This document shows positions 18,781 through 26,798 of a DNA stretch of 64,000 nt, piece after piece. The DNA is taken from the NCBI GenBank assembly GCA_017934745.1, contig JAGBIY010000027.1, positions 60,806 to 124,805 on the forward strand. The letters run 5' to 3'. The notes under the pieces are model-generated. The model did not search any database, was not told the DNA's origin, and saw only the letters and a list, made by a program, of their open reading frames with translations. The DNA comes from Treponema sp. GTDB taxonomy: Bacteria; Spirochaetota; Spirochaetia; Treponematales; Treponemataceae. The translations under genes were made by a program, and so were the position numbers. Numbering within the stretch: position 1 is the first letter of the stretch; the number at the start of each line of letters is the position of its first letter.

Positions 18781-19767
18781 CTATCTGTACATGTTGGTCG
18801 AAAGGTACTTGAATGCGTTGTCAGCAAGAATCACGACGATGTTCTTTCCTTTCGCCTCTGGCCGCTTCGCTATCTGCGTGGCCGTCCACAAAGCCGCTCC
18901 CGCCGACTGTCCGACGAAGAATCCCTCGTTTACGACGAGCTTCCGCCCGGTCTCGTACGCGTCCTCGGCAACGACATCGAAGCATTCGTCGTATTTCGTG
19001 TTGAAAATCTTGAAGAGCTCCGGCACTTTGTCGTCGGGCACTCCGTTGAATTTCAGAACTCCGTCTATCGTGTTCCTGTCGGGGAAGTCCGGGCTTTTGA
19101 GCGACTGCGGAGCCGGCTGCGCTCCGATGATTTTCACGTCAGGGTTCTTTTTCCTGAAGAAGTCGGCGAGACCCGAGAGCGTGCCGCCCGTTCCGACGAG
19201 CTGGACAACGTAGTCCACTTTTCCGCCCGTCGCTTCCCAGATTTCAGGGCCTGTTCCCTTGATGTGCGCCTCGGAATTCGCCCTGTCGCCGCACTGGTTC
19301 AGGTAGTACCAACCTTTCGACTTCGCGAAGTCGTTCATCACTTTGTAGAGTCCGGCGAGCGAGAGTCCTGTCTTGAGCATTTCCGCGAAGCCTGGAACGT
19401 CCGTCACCTGCAAAAGCTCCGCGCCCAGCGCCTTTAGAATCTGCGAGCGTTCCACCGAGACCTGCGGCTGGATTACCGCCACGAATTTGTAGCCCTTCGC
19501 ATTCGCGAACGTCGCCTCGCCGATTCCGGTGTTTCCGCTCGTGTAGTCGATGAGAGTCATGCCGGGCTTTATGTCGCCCCTTTTCTCCGCCTCTTCGATT
19601 ATGTTCAACGCCGCCCTGTCCTTTACGCTTCCGGACGGGTTGAAGTATTCGAATTTTCCGAGGATGTTCGCCTCAAGTTTTTCAGATTCCTCGTATCTGT
19701 GGAGGCGCACCAGCGGCGTGCTTCCCACAAGTTCCGTTATCGAGTCGTATATTTTTTTCTCTGCCAT
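18781..19767 (-). CDS. Cysteine synthase family protein (CysK homologue 1)
   Basis: A 328-residue fold-type II PLP enzyme. The Schiff-base lysine is in NPSGSVKDRAALNII, the asparagine loop is TSGNTGIGEATFANAKG, and the phosphate-binding GTGGTLSGLADFF follows. The C-terminal loop is GQSAGAALW. It should make cysteine from O-acetylserine and sulfide, or a related beta-replacement product. It is about as similar to bacterial CysK as to cystathionine beta-synthases. A second homologue lies at 22334 in the neighbouring unit; that two are encoded 3 kb apart suggests different sulfur donors. Confidence 0.9.
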   Translation of the reverse strand: MAEKKIYDSITELVGSTPLVRLHRYEESEKLEANILGKFEYFNPSGSVKDRAALNIIEEAEKRGDIKPGMTLIDYTSGNTGIGEATFANAKGYKFVAVIQPQVSVERSQILKALGAELLQVTDVPGFAEMLKTGLSLAGLYKVMNDFAKSKGWYYLNQCGDRANSEAHIKGTGPEIWEATGGKVDYVVQLVGTGGTLSGLADFFRKKNPDVKIIGAQPAPQSLKSPDFPDRNTIDGVLKFNGVPDDKVPELFKIFNTKYDECFDVVAEDAYETGRKLVVNEGFFVGQSAGAALWTATQIAKRPEAKGKNIVVILADNAFKYLSTNMYR

Positions 19768-19804
19768 AGTTCAGTTCCTCCGTGTTTCTCTTTTCTGTTT
19801 GTAG

Positions 19805-21235
19805 TCATGCGAAGTAGTTGTATTCGACAAGCTCAACGAGTTTTTCGTTCTTCTCGGCCGCCGCGAGCGAGAGAAGCGACCATGCGTTCCCCGCCGTTCC
19901 GATGTAGAGGCCGGTGTACGAGTGGACGTCCGTGGGAATCGTCCTCCACCACGCTCCGCTCCAGCGTCTGAGTTTTTTCTGGTGGTAGATGTCTCCGTCC
20001 GCGTCGGGGACGAACGACTGTCCGACAACCACGTTCGCGGCTCTCCTTGCGTAGTCGAGGAATTCCTTGTCCTTCGTGAGTCTGTAAATCGAGACGAAGT
20101 GTTCGAGAATGCCCGGTGTTCCGCAGCAGAGCGCCTGGCTCTGCCAATATCCCCTGCTGAAAATCTCCGGCGCCCCCGCCTTGATGATTCCTCTGCTGAG
20201 TTTGAGCGTCCAGTCGAGGTATTCTTTTTCGCCCGTTATGCGGTAGAGCGACTGGAAGAGAATCGAAGTTCCGGCAGGCCCGTGGCAGGTGCTCAAGTAG
20301 TAGAATTCTTTTGAGGGGCCTCTTTCGAGCGAGTCGAGGTAGGGAACGAGAACCGCTTTCTCGTCACCGACCGCTATTCCCTCTATGTATTTCGCCGCTT
20401 CGATTGCCGCTTTCAAAAATCTCTCGTCCTTGGTGCTGTTGTAGAGAATCGTGAATATCCAGCCGACTCCGCTTGTCCCGTGCGCGTTGTTCACCCAGAA
20501 CACGTCCTTGGGGAAGTCGATTATCGTGAGATCCACGACGTTCCAGTACGTTCCTCCGTTCGGTGCGGGCTTTCCCTTCGCCAAAAGGAAGTCTCCGAAT
20601 CTCTTCTCTGTTTCAAGGTATTTTTTGTCCCCTGTCAATTCGTATATCGAAGAGAGGTATGTGACGAAGCCCGCGTCTCCGCAAAGGTCGTTCTGCTCGC
20701 TCCAGTAGATTCCGTCCTCGTTTTTCTTTGCCGCAGAAATGAGGTCGTCTGCGATTTTGACGGCTTGCTTTTTGTACTCCTCGTTCTTTGTCACTTTGTA
20801 GAGGTTGAGAAGGAAGTAGCCGCCGCCTGTCGGGCCGTTGTAGTAGCCGGCCGCCCAGCCGGGCATGTTCTTCACATGGACGAGCTTCGACGCTCCGCTC
20901 TGCTTGGTGTTCAGCGTCCTCTCGTAGAATTCCGCACCCTCGTCGCCTTCGATTATCGCCTTTGCCGCTTCTTCCGCTTCTGAAAGGTATTCAGCCTCGT
21001 TTGTGGCCTGGTAGAGCCTGAGAAAAAAGAGTCCGATTCCAGCCGCTCCTCCGTAGAGGGATTTCTCCGTGAGCATCGGATAGTCCGAGAAATCCTCATT
21101 CGAGTCCGGGCTTTGAATCCACGTCTTTCCGTTTTTTCCCTTCTTCTCCGTCGTCTTTATCCATTCAGCCGCCTGCTTCGCGTATTCGATGTAGTCCTCG
21201 GCCGCCTTCTCCTTGAAAAGAATGTTCTCCGCCAT
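19805..21235 (-). CDS. LanC-like (alpha/alpha) toroid protein, function unknown
   Basis: A 476-residue soluble protein built of seven helical-pair repeats, each with a glycine-rich turn: LYGGAAGIG, YYNGPTGGG, LCGDAGF, NAHGTSGVG, TCHGPAGTS, LCCGTPGI and YIGTAGNA. This is the LanC/LanC-like fold. LanC cyclases bind zinc through Cys, Cys and His; candidates here are the His of NAHG, the Cys-His of TCHG and the Cys-Cys of LCCG, although the order differs from NisC. No lanthipeptide dehydratase is present. It is the first long gene of a sulfur operon, so a thiol-related role, for example addition of a thiol to a dehydroamino acid, is possible but unproven. Start MAENIL has CAGGAG upstream. Confidence 0.75.
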   Translation of the reverse strand: MAENILFKEKAAEDYIEYAKQAAEWIKTTEKKGKNGKTWIQSPDSNEDFSDYPMLTEKSLYGGAAGIGLFFLRLYQATNEAEYLSEAEEAAKAIIEGDEGAEFYERTLNTKQSGASKLVHVKNMPGWAAGYYNGPTGGGYFLLNLYKVTKNEEYKKQAVKIADDLISAAKKNEDGIYWSEQNDLCGDAGFVTYLSSIYELTGDKKYLETEKRFGDFLLAKGKPAPNGGTYWNVVDLTIIDFPKDVFWVNNAHGTSGVGWIFTILYNSTKDERFLKAAIEAAKYIEGIAVGDEKAVLVPYLDSLERGPSKEFYYLSTCHGPAGTSILFQSLYRITGEKEYLDWTLKLSRGIIKAGAPEIFSRGYWQSQALCCGTPGILEHFVSIYRLTKDKEFLDYARRAANVVVGQSFVPDADGDIYHQKKLRRWSGAWWRTIPTDVHSYTGLYIGTAGNAWSLLSLAAAEKNEKLVELVEYNYFA

Positions 21236-21263
21236 GTTTGAGTCTCCTGTTTTTTTTGATGCG

Positions 21264-21326
21264 AAATTTTTCTCATCTGCCTTGCACAAATTGGCGCAAC
21301 GGCGCGTCTGTCTTGGAGAAAAATTT
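21264..21326 (-). repeat. Long-range stem in the leader of the LanC-like operon
   Basis: An 11-bp perfect inverted repeat (21264-21274 with 21316-21326) encloses a small GCGC-loop-GCGC hairpin. It lies between the leader peptide and the LanC-like start codon, 29 bases before the latter, so it could gate read-through or translation. Confidence 0.4.
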
Positions 21327-21357
21327 CTTTGGAAAAATGATGATGGTGATTTTTTGT

Positions 21358-21432
21358 TTAGAAGAGAGAAGGGCGGCGCATCCGTCCGTTTCGGAAATTT
21401 TCCCGGACAAGTTTTTCGAAGTAGATTGTCAT
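21358..21432 (-). CDS. Short leader peptide of the LanC-like/CysK operon
   Basis: A 24-codon reading frame beginning MTI followed by the core YFEKLVRENFRNGRMR and ending RPSLF. It has a strong AGGAGG nine bases before the ATG and lies between the promoter at 21488-21516 and the LanC-like gene. The same 16-residue core occurs in the leader at 34343-34426, before the other sulfur unit, with synonymous base changes. That points to selection at protein level. This copy lacks the Cys-Cys found in the other. It is probably a regulatory leader peptide rather than a functional product. Confidence 0.65.
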   Translation of the reverse strand: MTIYFEKLVRENFRNGRMRRPSLF

Positions 21433-21454
21433 GGTGCGCCTCCTATGTGTTTTT

Positions 21455-21520
21455 CCTAGTTTCCTACTAGGAAATTGGTATGTTTTATTTATACATTCTA
21501 TTTCCTAGTAAGTCAATAGG
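21455..21520 (-). promoter_or_regulatory. Promoter with two CCTA-N9-TAGG operators, LanC-like operon
   Basis: On the minus strand TTGACT (21516-21511) and TATAAA (21493-21488) are 17 bases apart. Palindromes CCTAGTAAGTCAATAGG (21504-21520, covering the -35) and CCTAGTTTCCTACTAGG (21455-21471, downstream of the start point) share the form CCTA-N9-TAGG. The same arrangement occurs at 34456-34518. Confidence 0.65.
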
Positions 21521-21543
21521 GAAAAGCATATTTTTTTCGCGCG

Positions 21544-22308
21544 CTAGATGTTGTACTCGGCTTCCTGGACTTTTCCTCCGAGGTTCAGGTATTCAAGTAT
21601 CTTGTTCCGGTACAGGGTGAACGTGTCCTGCACGCGGACCCTCGGCCGTGGCAGGTCGATGTCGACGACAGCTTCCACACGGCTTGGGCGCGCGCTCATC
21701 ACGACGACCTTGTCGCTCATGTAGATTGCCTCGTCCACGTCGTGCGTCACCATGAGCATCGTCATGTCGTTCTCGTTCTTTATCCTGAGGATTTCGTCCT
21801 GCAAATTCATCCTTGTGAACGCGTCCAAGGCTCCGAGCGGTTCGTCGAGCAGGAGGACTTTCGGGTGTCCGACAATCGCTCTCGCAAGCGACGCCCTCTG
21901 CTGCATTCCACCCGAAACTTGGTGGGGGTAGGAGTTCTCGAATCCCGAAAGACCGACGAGCTTGAGCATTTCAGCCACGTCGCCCTTCTTTTCCTTGTAG
22001 ATTTTCCTCGCCTTGAGTCCGAACGAGACGTTCTCCTTTATCGTCAGCCAGGGAAAAAGATTGGAGCCTTGGAACGCGAAGCCCCTGTCGCTTCCGGCTT
22101 TCGTGATTTTCTCTCCGTCGAGGAAGACTGAACCTTCCGACGAGTGCTCAAGCCCTCCGATTATCCTGAGCAGCGTCGATTTTCCGCATCCTGACGGCCC
22201 GATGAGGCTGACGAACGAGCCCGGCTCTATGTCGAGGTTGAAGTCGTTCAAGACGTTCACGCCGTCGAAATTCTTGCTCACGTTCTGAATCTTTATGTTT
22301 CCAATCAT
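21544..22308 (-). CDS. ABC transporter ATPase, SsuB/TauB type
   Basis: A 254-residue ATPase with Walker A GPSGCGKST (near residue 39), Q-loop FQGSNLFPW, signature VSGGMQQRASLARA, Walker B VLLLDEPLGALD and H-loop THDVDEA. It matches the nitrate/sulfonate/taurine class. Its natural partners are the permease at 26799 and the lipoprotein at 25651, although four genes lie between. It is the last gene of the nitrogenase-like unit, and the next promoter starts directly behind it. Confidence 0.9.
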   Translation of the reverse strand: MIGNIKIQNVSKNFDGVNVLNDFNLDIEPGSFVSLIGPSGCGKSTLLRIIGGLEHSSEGSVFLDGEKITKAGSDRGFAFQGSNLFPWLTIKENVSFGLKARKIYKEKKGDVAEMLKLVGLSGFENSYPHQVSGGMQQRASLARAIVGHPKVLLLDEPLGALDAFTRMNLQDEILRIKNENDMTMLMVTHDVDEAIYMSDKVVVMSARPSRVEAVVDIDLPRPRVRVQDTFTLYRNKILEYLNLGGKVQEAEYNI

Positions 22309-22333
22309 GGCTTCTCCTTTTTCCGGCTGTCTG

Positions 22334-23326
22334 TCACTCTCCGAAAAGTCCCGTGCTCAAGTAGCGGAGTCCTGTGTCCGGGAAGATTACGACGATGTTC
22401 TTTCCGTCAAATTCTTCGCGCGATGCGATTTTTGTCGCTCCCCACAATGCCGCTCCGCTTGAGTTCCCGACGAGGATTCCGTCCGTCTTCGCGACTGTGC
22501 GCGCGGCCTCAAACGCTCCTTCCGTGTCCGCCACGAAAACTTCGTCGAATACGCTGTCGGTGAGTTTTCCGTCCTTTTTGAGGCTCGGCGGAATCCTCTC
22601 TATCGGGACTTCTGTGAAGTTGTGGATTCCCGTGAGCTTCGTGTCGTTTTCCGCAGGCTCAACCGCGAAGATTTTCACTCCTGCGTCGTGTTCGTGGACG
22701 CTGTCGGCGATTCCCCTTATCGTTCCCGCTGTTCCGACCGCCGCGACCACGGCCGCCAAATCCCCTTCCGTGTCCTCCCAGATTTCCCTTCCTGTCGTGT
22801 CGTGGTGCGCCTTCGGGTTCAGCGGGTTTATCATCTGGTCGACGAAGTAGATGTCGTCTCCTGCCGCCTGCCTGTCCCTGATGTGCTGCTTGAGGATGTT
22901 TGTTGCCGCCACGAAGTCGTTGTTCGTCGCCTTGAGCGCGTCCTGGAGTTCCGGCACGTCGCTGATTTCCGTCACGTCCGCTCCGAACGCCTTCATCACC
23001 TGCAGCCTCTCATGGCTCACTCCGTTCTGCAGGAAAATGCGCACGCTGTAGCCTTTCATCGCGCCTATCGCGCTCACCGCTATTCCCGTGTTTCCGCTCG
23101 TGTATTCGATGAGAGTCGTCTTTCCCGGCTTGATTTTCCCCTCTTTCTCGGCGTCCTCGATTATTCTGAGAACGATTCTGTCCTTTATGCTTCCAATCGG
23201 GTTGAAGTACTCCACTTTAGCGAGCAGGTGCGCCTTCAATCCGAGTTTTTTCTCGTAGCCCCTGAGCCTGACGAGCGGGGTGTGCCCCACGAGTTCCGTC
23301 AGCGAGTCGTGAATTTTTTTAGCCAT
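22334..23326 (-). CDS. Cysteine synthase family protein (CysK homologue 2)
   Basis: A 330-residue PLP enzyme. The lysine is in NPIGSIKDRIVLRII, the asparagine loop is TSGNTGIAVSAIGAMKG, the phosphate cup is GTAGTIRGIADS, and the C-terminal motif is GNSSGAALW. It differs clearly from the homologue at 18781, notably PIGSIKD for PSGSVKD and GTAGT for GTGGT. It sits between the FtsX-type exporter ATPase and the SsuB-like ATPase, in the nitrogenase-like unit. It could capture sulfide or a thiol with an activated serine. Upstream, at 23358-23342, is a degenerate operator-like sequence (CCTA-N9-TATG). Confidence 0.88.
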   Translation of the reverse strand: MAKKIHDSLTELVGHTPLVRLRGYEKKLGLKAHLLAKVEYFNPIGSIKDRIVLRIIEDAEKEGKIKPGKTTLIEYTSGNTGIAVSAIGAMKGYSVRIFLQNGVSHERLQVMKAFGADVTEISDVPELQDALKATNNDFVAATNILKQHIRDRQAAGDDIYFVDQMINPLNPKAHHDTTGREIWEDTEGDLAAVVAAVGTAGTIRGIADSVHEHDAGVKIFAVEPAENDTKLTGIHNFTEVPIERIPPSLKKDGKLTDSVFDEVFVADTEGAFEAARTVAKTDGILVGNSSGAALWGATKIASREEFDGKNIVVIFPDTGLRYLSTGLFGE

Positions 23327-23372
23327 TTTAGTGCCTCCGTTTTTTGTTTGATATTCCTATGGGTAAACTATG

Positions 23373-24029
23373 TTATTTTCGCATGAAAAAAATCTCGTCG
23401 CATTTCTTGAGGGATTCCCCGTCGTGCGTAACGAGAACCACCGTCTTTCCGCTCTCTGAAAGACGCTTGAATATCCCGATTGTTTCGTCCGCCGTCTCTC
23501 GGTCGAGCGCGTCCGTCGGCTCGTCGGCGATTATCGTCTTTGGGTCGTTCATGAGGGCGCGGGCGATGAGGAGCCTCCTGTTCTCGCCGCCTGAAAGCGA
23601 CGAGGGGCTTTGCAGGGCGAGGTTCCCTATCCCCAAGTCGGCGAGGAGCTTTTCCGCGCGCTCGATGTCCTTCCTTTCCGCCCTCCGCTTTTTTCGGGAG
23701 AGAAGGGAAACGAGGACCACGTTCTCTATGACGTTCAGGTTCTCAAGGAAACTCTGTTCCTGGGAAACGAAGCCGATGTTCCTGTTCCTGAACGCGCACA
23801 TCTCGTCGTCGGAAAGGCTGGTCGTCTCTGTTCCGTCGACTGTCACCTTTCCTCCGTCCGCTTTTTGCATTCCCGCGATTATCGAGACCAGCGTGCTTTT
23901 TCCGATTCCAGAATCCCCGCTTATGCCGAAGAGTGTGCCGTCCTTTATCGAAAGGGAAATATTGTCGAGGACTTTCTTCTCTCCGTTCGGTGTTGCGAAC
24001 TTCTTTGACAAATTCTCTATCAAAATCAT
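23373..24029 (-). CDS. ABC transporter ATPase, LolD/MacB type
   Basis: A 218-residue ATPase with Walker A GDSGIGKST, Q-loop VSQEQSF, signature LSGGENRRLLIARA, Walker B IIADEPTDALD and H-loop THDGES. The ATG overlaps the stop of the FtsX-type permease by 4 bases (ATGA), so the two are coupled and form one transporter. Reading frames that start further upstream lie inside the permease gene and lack a ribosome site. It is distinct from the SsuB-like ATPase of the same unit. Confidence 0.88.
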   Translation of the reverse strand: MILIENLSKKFATPNGEKKVLDNISLSIKDGTLFGISGDSGIGKSTLVSIIAGMQKADGGKVTVDGTETTSLSDDEMCAFRNRNIGFVSQEQSFLENLNVIENVVLVSLLSRKKRRAERKDIERAEKLLADLGIGNLALQSPSSLSGGENRRLLIARALMNDPKTIIADEPTDALDRETADETIGIFKRLSESGKTVVLVTHDGESLKKCDEIFFMRK

Positions 24030-25237
24030 TTCACATCTCCGTAAGGCTCGACCCTTGAAAGGCGCAATGCTCCGTTCAAGGCCGCGCCGAGCGATGCCGC
24101 TGTCCCCGCCGCAACGACGACCGCCGCAAGCAAGGCTGTTCGACCGATTCCGCAACTGACGAAAGGCATCGAGAGCTTTTCGGCAATCAAGGTCTCGAAC
24201 GGAATGACGGCAAGTGCCGCAGCCGCCACTCCCAAAGCCGAGCCTGCCGCTCCGACAACAGCCGCTTCCGAAAGCAGCACGGAAGAGAGGCTTCTTTTGT
24301 TCGCGCCAAGCACTCTCAGTATGGAGAATTCCCGCCTGCGCTCGTTTATCGTCGCCGAGAACGCAATTGCGAGCGTGAGGAATGTCAGTACGAAGACTGC
24401 CGCCGCCGTGACCGCCGAGAAGACTCTGAACGACGAGAGCCTCTCCGAGAATGTCCGCACGAATTTGTCCCCCTGGATGACCTGCACTCCGGGAACCGCC
24501 GCCTTTATGCGGAGGGCTGTTCCGTCCGCGGAGCTTCCTTCCGAGAGCTTCACGAGGACGGTGCTGATTTTCGACTTCGTGTCGCCGTCCGATATGAAGG
24601 AGAAACCTTTCTTCTTCGCGTCGTCGAAAATGTCCTTGAGCGTCTCCATGTCGCAGAAGAGTCCGTTGTCCATTCCAGTTCCGCTTTTCGAGAGTTTCGA
24701 GGTGATTGTCCTCTCTGTTCCGAAAATCTTGATTCTCCCTTTTTCAGTCGAGACTCCGCTTCCCGCGAGCAGGATTTTTCCGTCCTTGTCAGGATTCAAG
24801 CTTTCTCCAGCCCAGTTCTGCACTGTGAAGTCGCTTTTTCTGTCGAATCCGATTATCTGCATCGGAAAGTCGCAGCAGCTCTCTGAAAGACTCGTCAGGT
24901 AGAACTGGGGGCTTGCCTTTTCGACTCCCTCCACGCTCCTTGCCGCGTCCAGAACCGATTTGTCCATGTAGAAGTAGCACGGTTCTCCCGACAGCAGTAC
25001 GTTCTCGGCTCCCGTTTCGTATCCTTCGGGGACGATGAGCAAATCCGCGCCCGTCCTCGCCTTTAGCCCCTCGATTCCCGCTTCCATGTTCGAGTCGATT
25101 GTCAGCGAGGCGAACGAGAGGGCGGATGAGAGGGCGACCAGAAGGGAAATCGAGGCCGTCCTGTATCTCTTTTTCGAAAGATTCGAGAGTGCCAGGAACC
25201 TTTCGACTCCAACTTTCTCAATCAGCGTTTTTTCCAT
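24026..25237 (-). CDS. FtsX/MacB-type ABC permease
   Basis: A 403-residue inner-membrane protein: one helix near residues 25-48, a large extracytoplasmic domain, and three C-terminal helices (about 270-300, 325-350, 365-390), the typical FtsX/MacB topology. The extracytoplasmic domain holds a conspicuous SCCDFP. It overlaps the DUF4418 gene by 16 bases upstream and the ATPase by 4 downstream, so the three form a tight module. The substrate is unknown; a cofactor, metal or lipoprotein-related role is possible given the surrounding metalloenzyme genes. Confidence 0.82.
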   Translation of the reverse strand: MEKTLIEKVGVERFLALSNLSKKRYRTASISLLVALSSALSFASLTIDSNMEAGIEGLKARTGADLLIVPEGYETGAENVLLSGEPCYFYMDKSVLDAARSVEGVEKASPQFYLTSLSESCCDFPMQIIGFDRKSDFTVQNWAGESLNPDKDGKILLAGSGVSTEKGRIKIFGTERTITSKLSKSGTGMDNGLFCDMETLKDIFDDAKKKGFSFISDGDTKSKISTVLVKLSEGSSADGTALRIKAAVPGVQVIQGDKFVRTFSERLSSFRVFSAVTAAAVFVLTFLTLAIAFSATINERRREFSILRVLGANKRSLSSVLLSEAAVVGAAGSALGVAAAALAVIPFETLIAEKLSMPFVSCGIGRTALLAAVVVAAGTAASLGAALNGALRLSRVEPYGDVK

Positions 25238-25614
25238 AGAACCACCGTCTGAATCAGCGTGGCCAAGATTATGAGTATGCCGAGCACGATGAGGGTCGGC
25301 TGCGTGACTTCGTGGCAGTGCATCGTGGCCTTGCCGCAGACTCCGATGAGAGCCGTGGGAAAGAGGATGATTCCAACGGCATTCACCGCAATGCCGGCGT
25401 TGAGCGCGAGCTGGTACTGCCCATTGTCTGAAACGAGCTTGAGCAGGGCGAGCGCCACCACCGCCAGTCCCACGAAAAGTTCAGCCCTCGCGGTCCAGTG
25501 GCACTTCATCACTTTCTCTCCGATGTCGCAGACTTTGGCGAACGTGTGCGGAGCAATCGCTGTGAGAAGACCTAAGATGGCGATTGCGAGCGCGATGCAG
25601 ATTCTTTTTTTCAT
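25222..25614 (-). CDS. DUF4418-family membrane protein
   Basis: A 130-residue protein with four membrane helices. Cys and His residues at the membrane face are striking: AIAPHTFAKVC...KVMKCHWTARAE between helices 1 and 2, and GVCGKATMHCHEVT between helices 3 and 4. These could bind a metal or heme. The family is often encoded next to FtsX-type permeases and their ATPases, as here. AGGAG precedes the start. Its function is unknown. Confidence 0.75.
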   Translation of the reverse strand: MKKRICIALAIAILGLLTAIAPHTFAKVCDIGEKVMKCHWTARAELFVGLAVVALALLKLVSDNGQYQLALNAGIAVNAVGIILFPTALIGVCGKATMHCHEVTQPTLIVLGILIILATLIQTVVLWKKR

Positions 25615-25650
25615 ATAAAACTCTCCTAAATGTGCAGGCTTCTTCTTTTT

Positions 25651-26760
25651 TCAGAAATCGAAGCCGGTTCTCTCGCCGTTGATTTCCTTGTACGTCTTCG
25701 TCGCCTTGTCGTAGCTGTAGCCGTCCGGCACTCCGAAAAGCTCGATGTAGCCCTGAGCGATGAATTTCTCTATGTCGGTCGTTGGCTTCAGGATTCCCGC
25801 GCTCTGGAGCTGCCTCGCCGCCGCGGCGAACGTCCTCTTTCCAAGCGAGCGGCTCGGTATGAAGTTCAGTTCCTCAAGAAGTGCCGCATTGAAGTCGAGG
25901 TCTCCGCCCACGAGGTCGTTCTCGATTTGCAGCTGCGCCGCCGCCCTCGGCTCCGCCTGCACGAACGCGCTCGCCTTCTGCAGCGCGCGTGTCACCGCGG
26001 CCGCTCCCTCCGGGTTCTCCTTCAGAAGTTTGTGGGTGACGAACTGCTGGCAGCAGTATTCGTTCCTGAATTTCTCGTCGGTTCCTGTGTCGAGGATTTT
26101 CTTGAAGCCGTATGCCTGTTCCCCCTTCGTCGCCACAGGATCGTGCGCTCCGATTGCGTCCACGGCTCCGTTGTTCAGCGCGATTGCGAGGTCGCTCGAA
26201 GCGTACGCCACGAACTCCACTTCGTTGTTCTCCGCAGTCACGCCGATTCCTTCGTCCATGAGTTTTCTCTTGAGGTTCATAACGCTTGAGTCAGCCAGTC
26301 CCGGAACTCCGATTTTCTTTCCCCTGAGGTCTTTCACGGAATTGATTGGGCTGTCCCCCTTCACATAGTATTTTGTGCAGCCGACGTGGATTCCCGAAGT
26401 GTACGATATTGGAAGACCGTTCTCCATCGCCTGCAGCTGCGTGGCGTAGAGTCCGTATCCCGCGTCCACTTTGCCGGAGCCTATCATCTCGGCGAGTGTC
26501 GCTCCTCCCTCGACCACCTGCACGTATTCGGCCTTCTGCCCGATTGCCGCCAGTTCCTCGTCGAAAAGCCCCATCTTCATGGCGACGTGCACCGGAGCCG
26601 CGCAGAGTCCACCCGTCTGGAAATTGATTCTTACGACTTTCTGTCCGGCAACTTCGCTGTTTGCCTCTTTTCCTTTGCATGAAATCAAAGCGGATGCCGC
26701 CACGAGCATCGTGATTCCTGCGAATTTCCTTGCGTTTTTTTGAAATGAAGTTTTTTTCAT
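25651..26760 (-). CDS. Substrate-binding lipoprotein, NMT1/SsuA type
   Basis: A 369-residue periplasmic-type binding lipoprotein with lipobox ALISC (Cys28). The fold is that of SsuA/TauA/NMT1 proteins: INFQTGGLCAAPVHVAMKMGLF at the ligand cleft, EMIGSGKVDAGYG, DLRGKKIGVPGLADSS and GAVDAIGAHDPVA. AGGAG before 26760 fixes the start; an uninterrupted frame runs far upstream into the NifD-like gene but is non-coding there. A cysteine next to the predicted cleft (GGLCAAP) is unusual. The ligand is inferred to be an organosulfur compound from the context. Confidence 0.88.
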   Translation of the reverse strand: MKKTSFQKNARKFAGITMLVAASALISCKGKEANSEVAGQKVVRINFQTGGLCAAPVHVAMKMGLFDEELAAIGQKAEYVQVVEGGATLAEMIGSGKVDAGYGLYATQLQAMENGLPISYTSGIHVGCTKYYVKGDSPINSVKDLRGKKIGVPGLADSSVMNLKRKLMDEGIGVTAENNEVEFVAYASSDLAIALNNGAVDAIGAHDPVATKGEQAYGFKKILDTGTDEKFRNEYCCQQFVTHKLLKENPEGAAAVTRALQKASAFVQAEPRAAAQLQIENDLVGGDLDFNAALLEELNFIPSRSLGKRTFAAAARQLQSAGILKPTTDIEKFIAQGYIELFGVPDGYSYDKATKTYKEINGERTGFDF

Positions 26761-26798
26761 GTCTTTCTCCTGTTTTGTTTTTGAATTCCGTTTTTTTC

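Noticed and set aside
21358-21432. Lantibiotic precursor for the LanC-like protein
   Set aside because: The peptide has no cysteine and no LanB/LanM dehydratase is encoded nearby. The shared core with the other sulfur operon fits a regulatory leader better.
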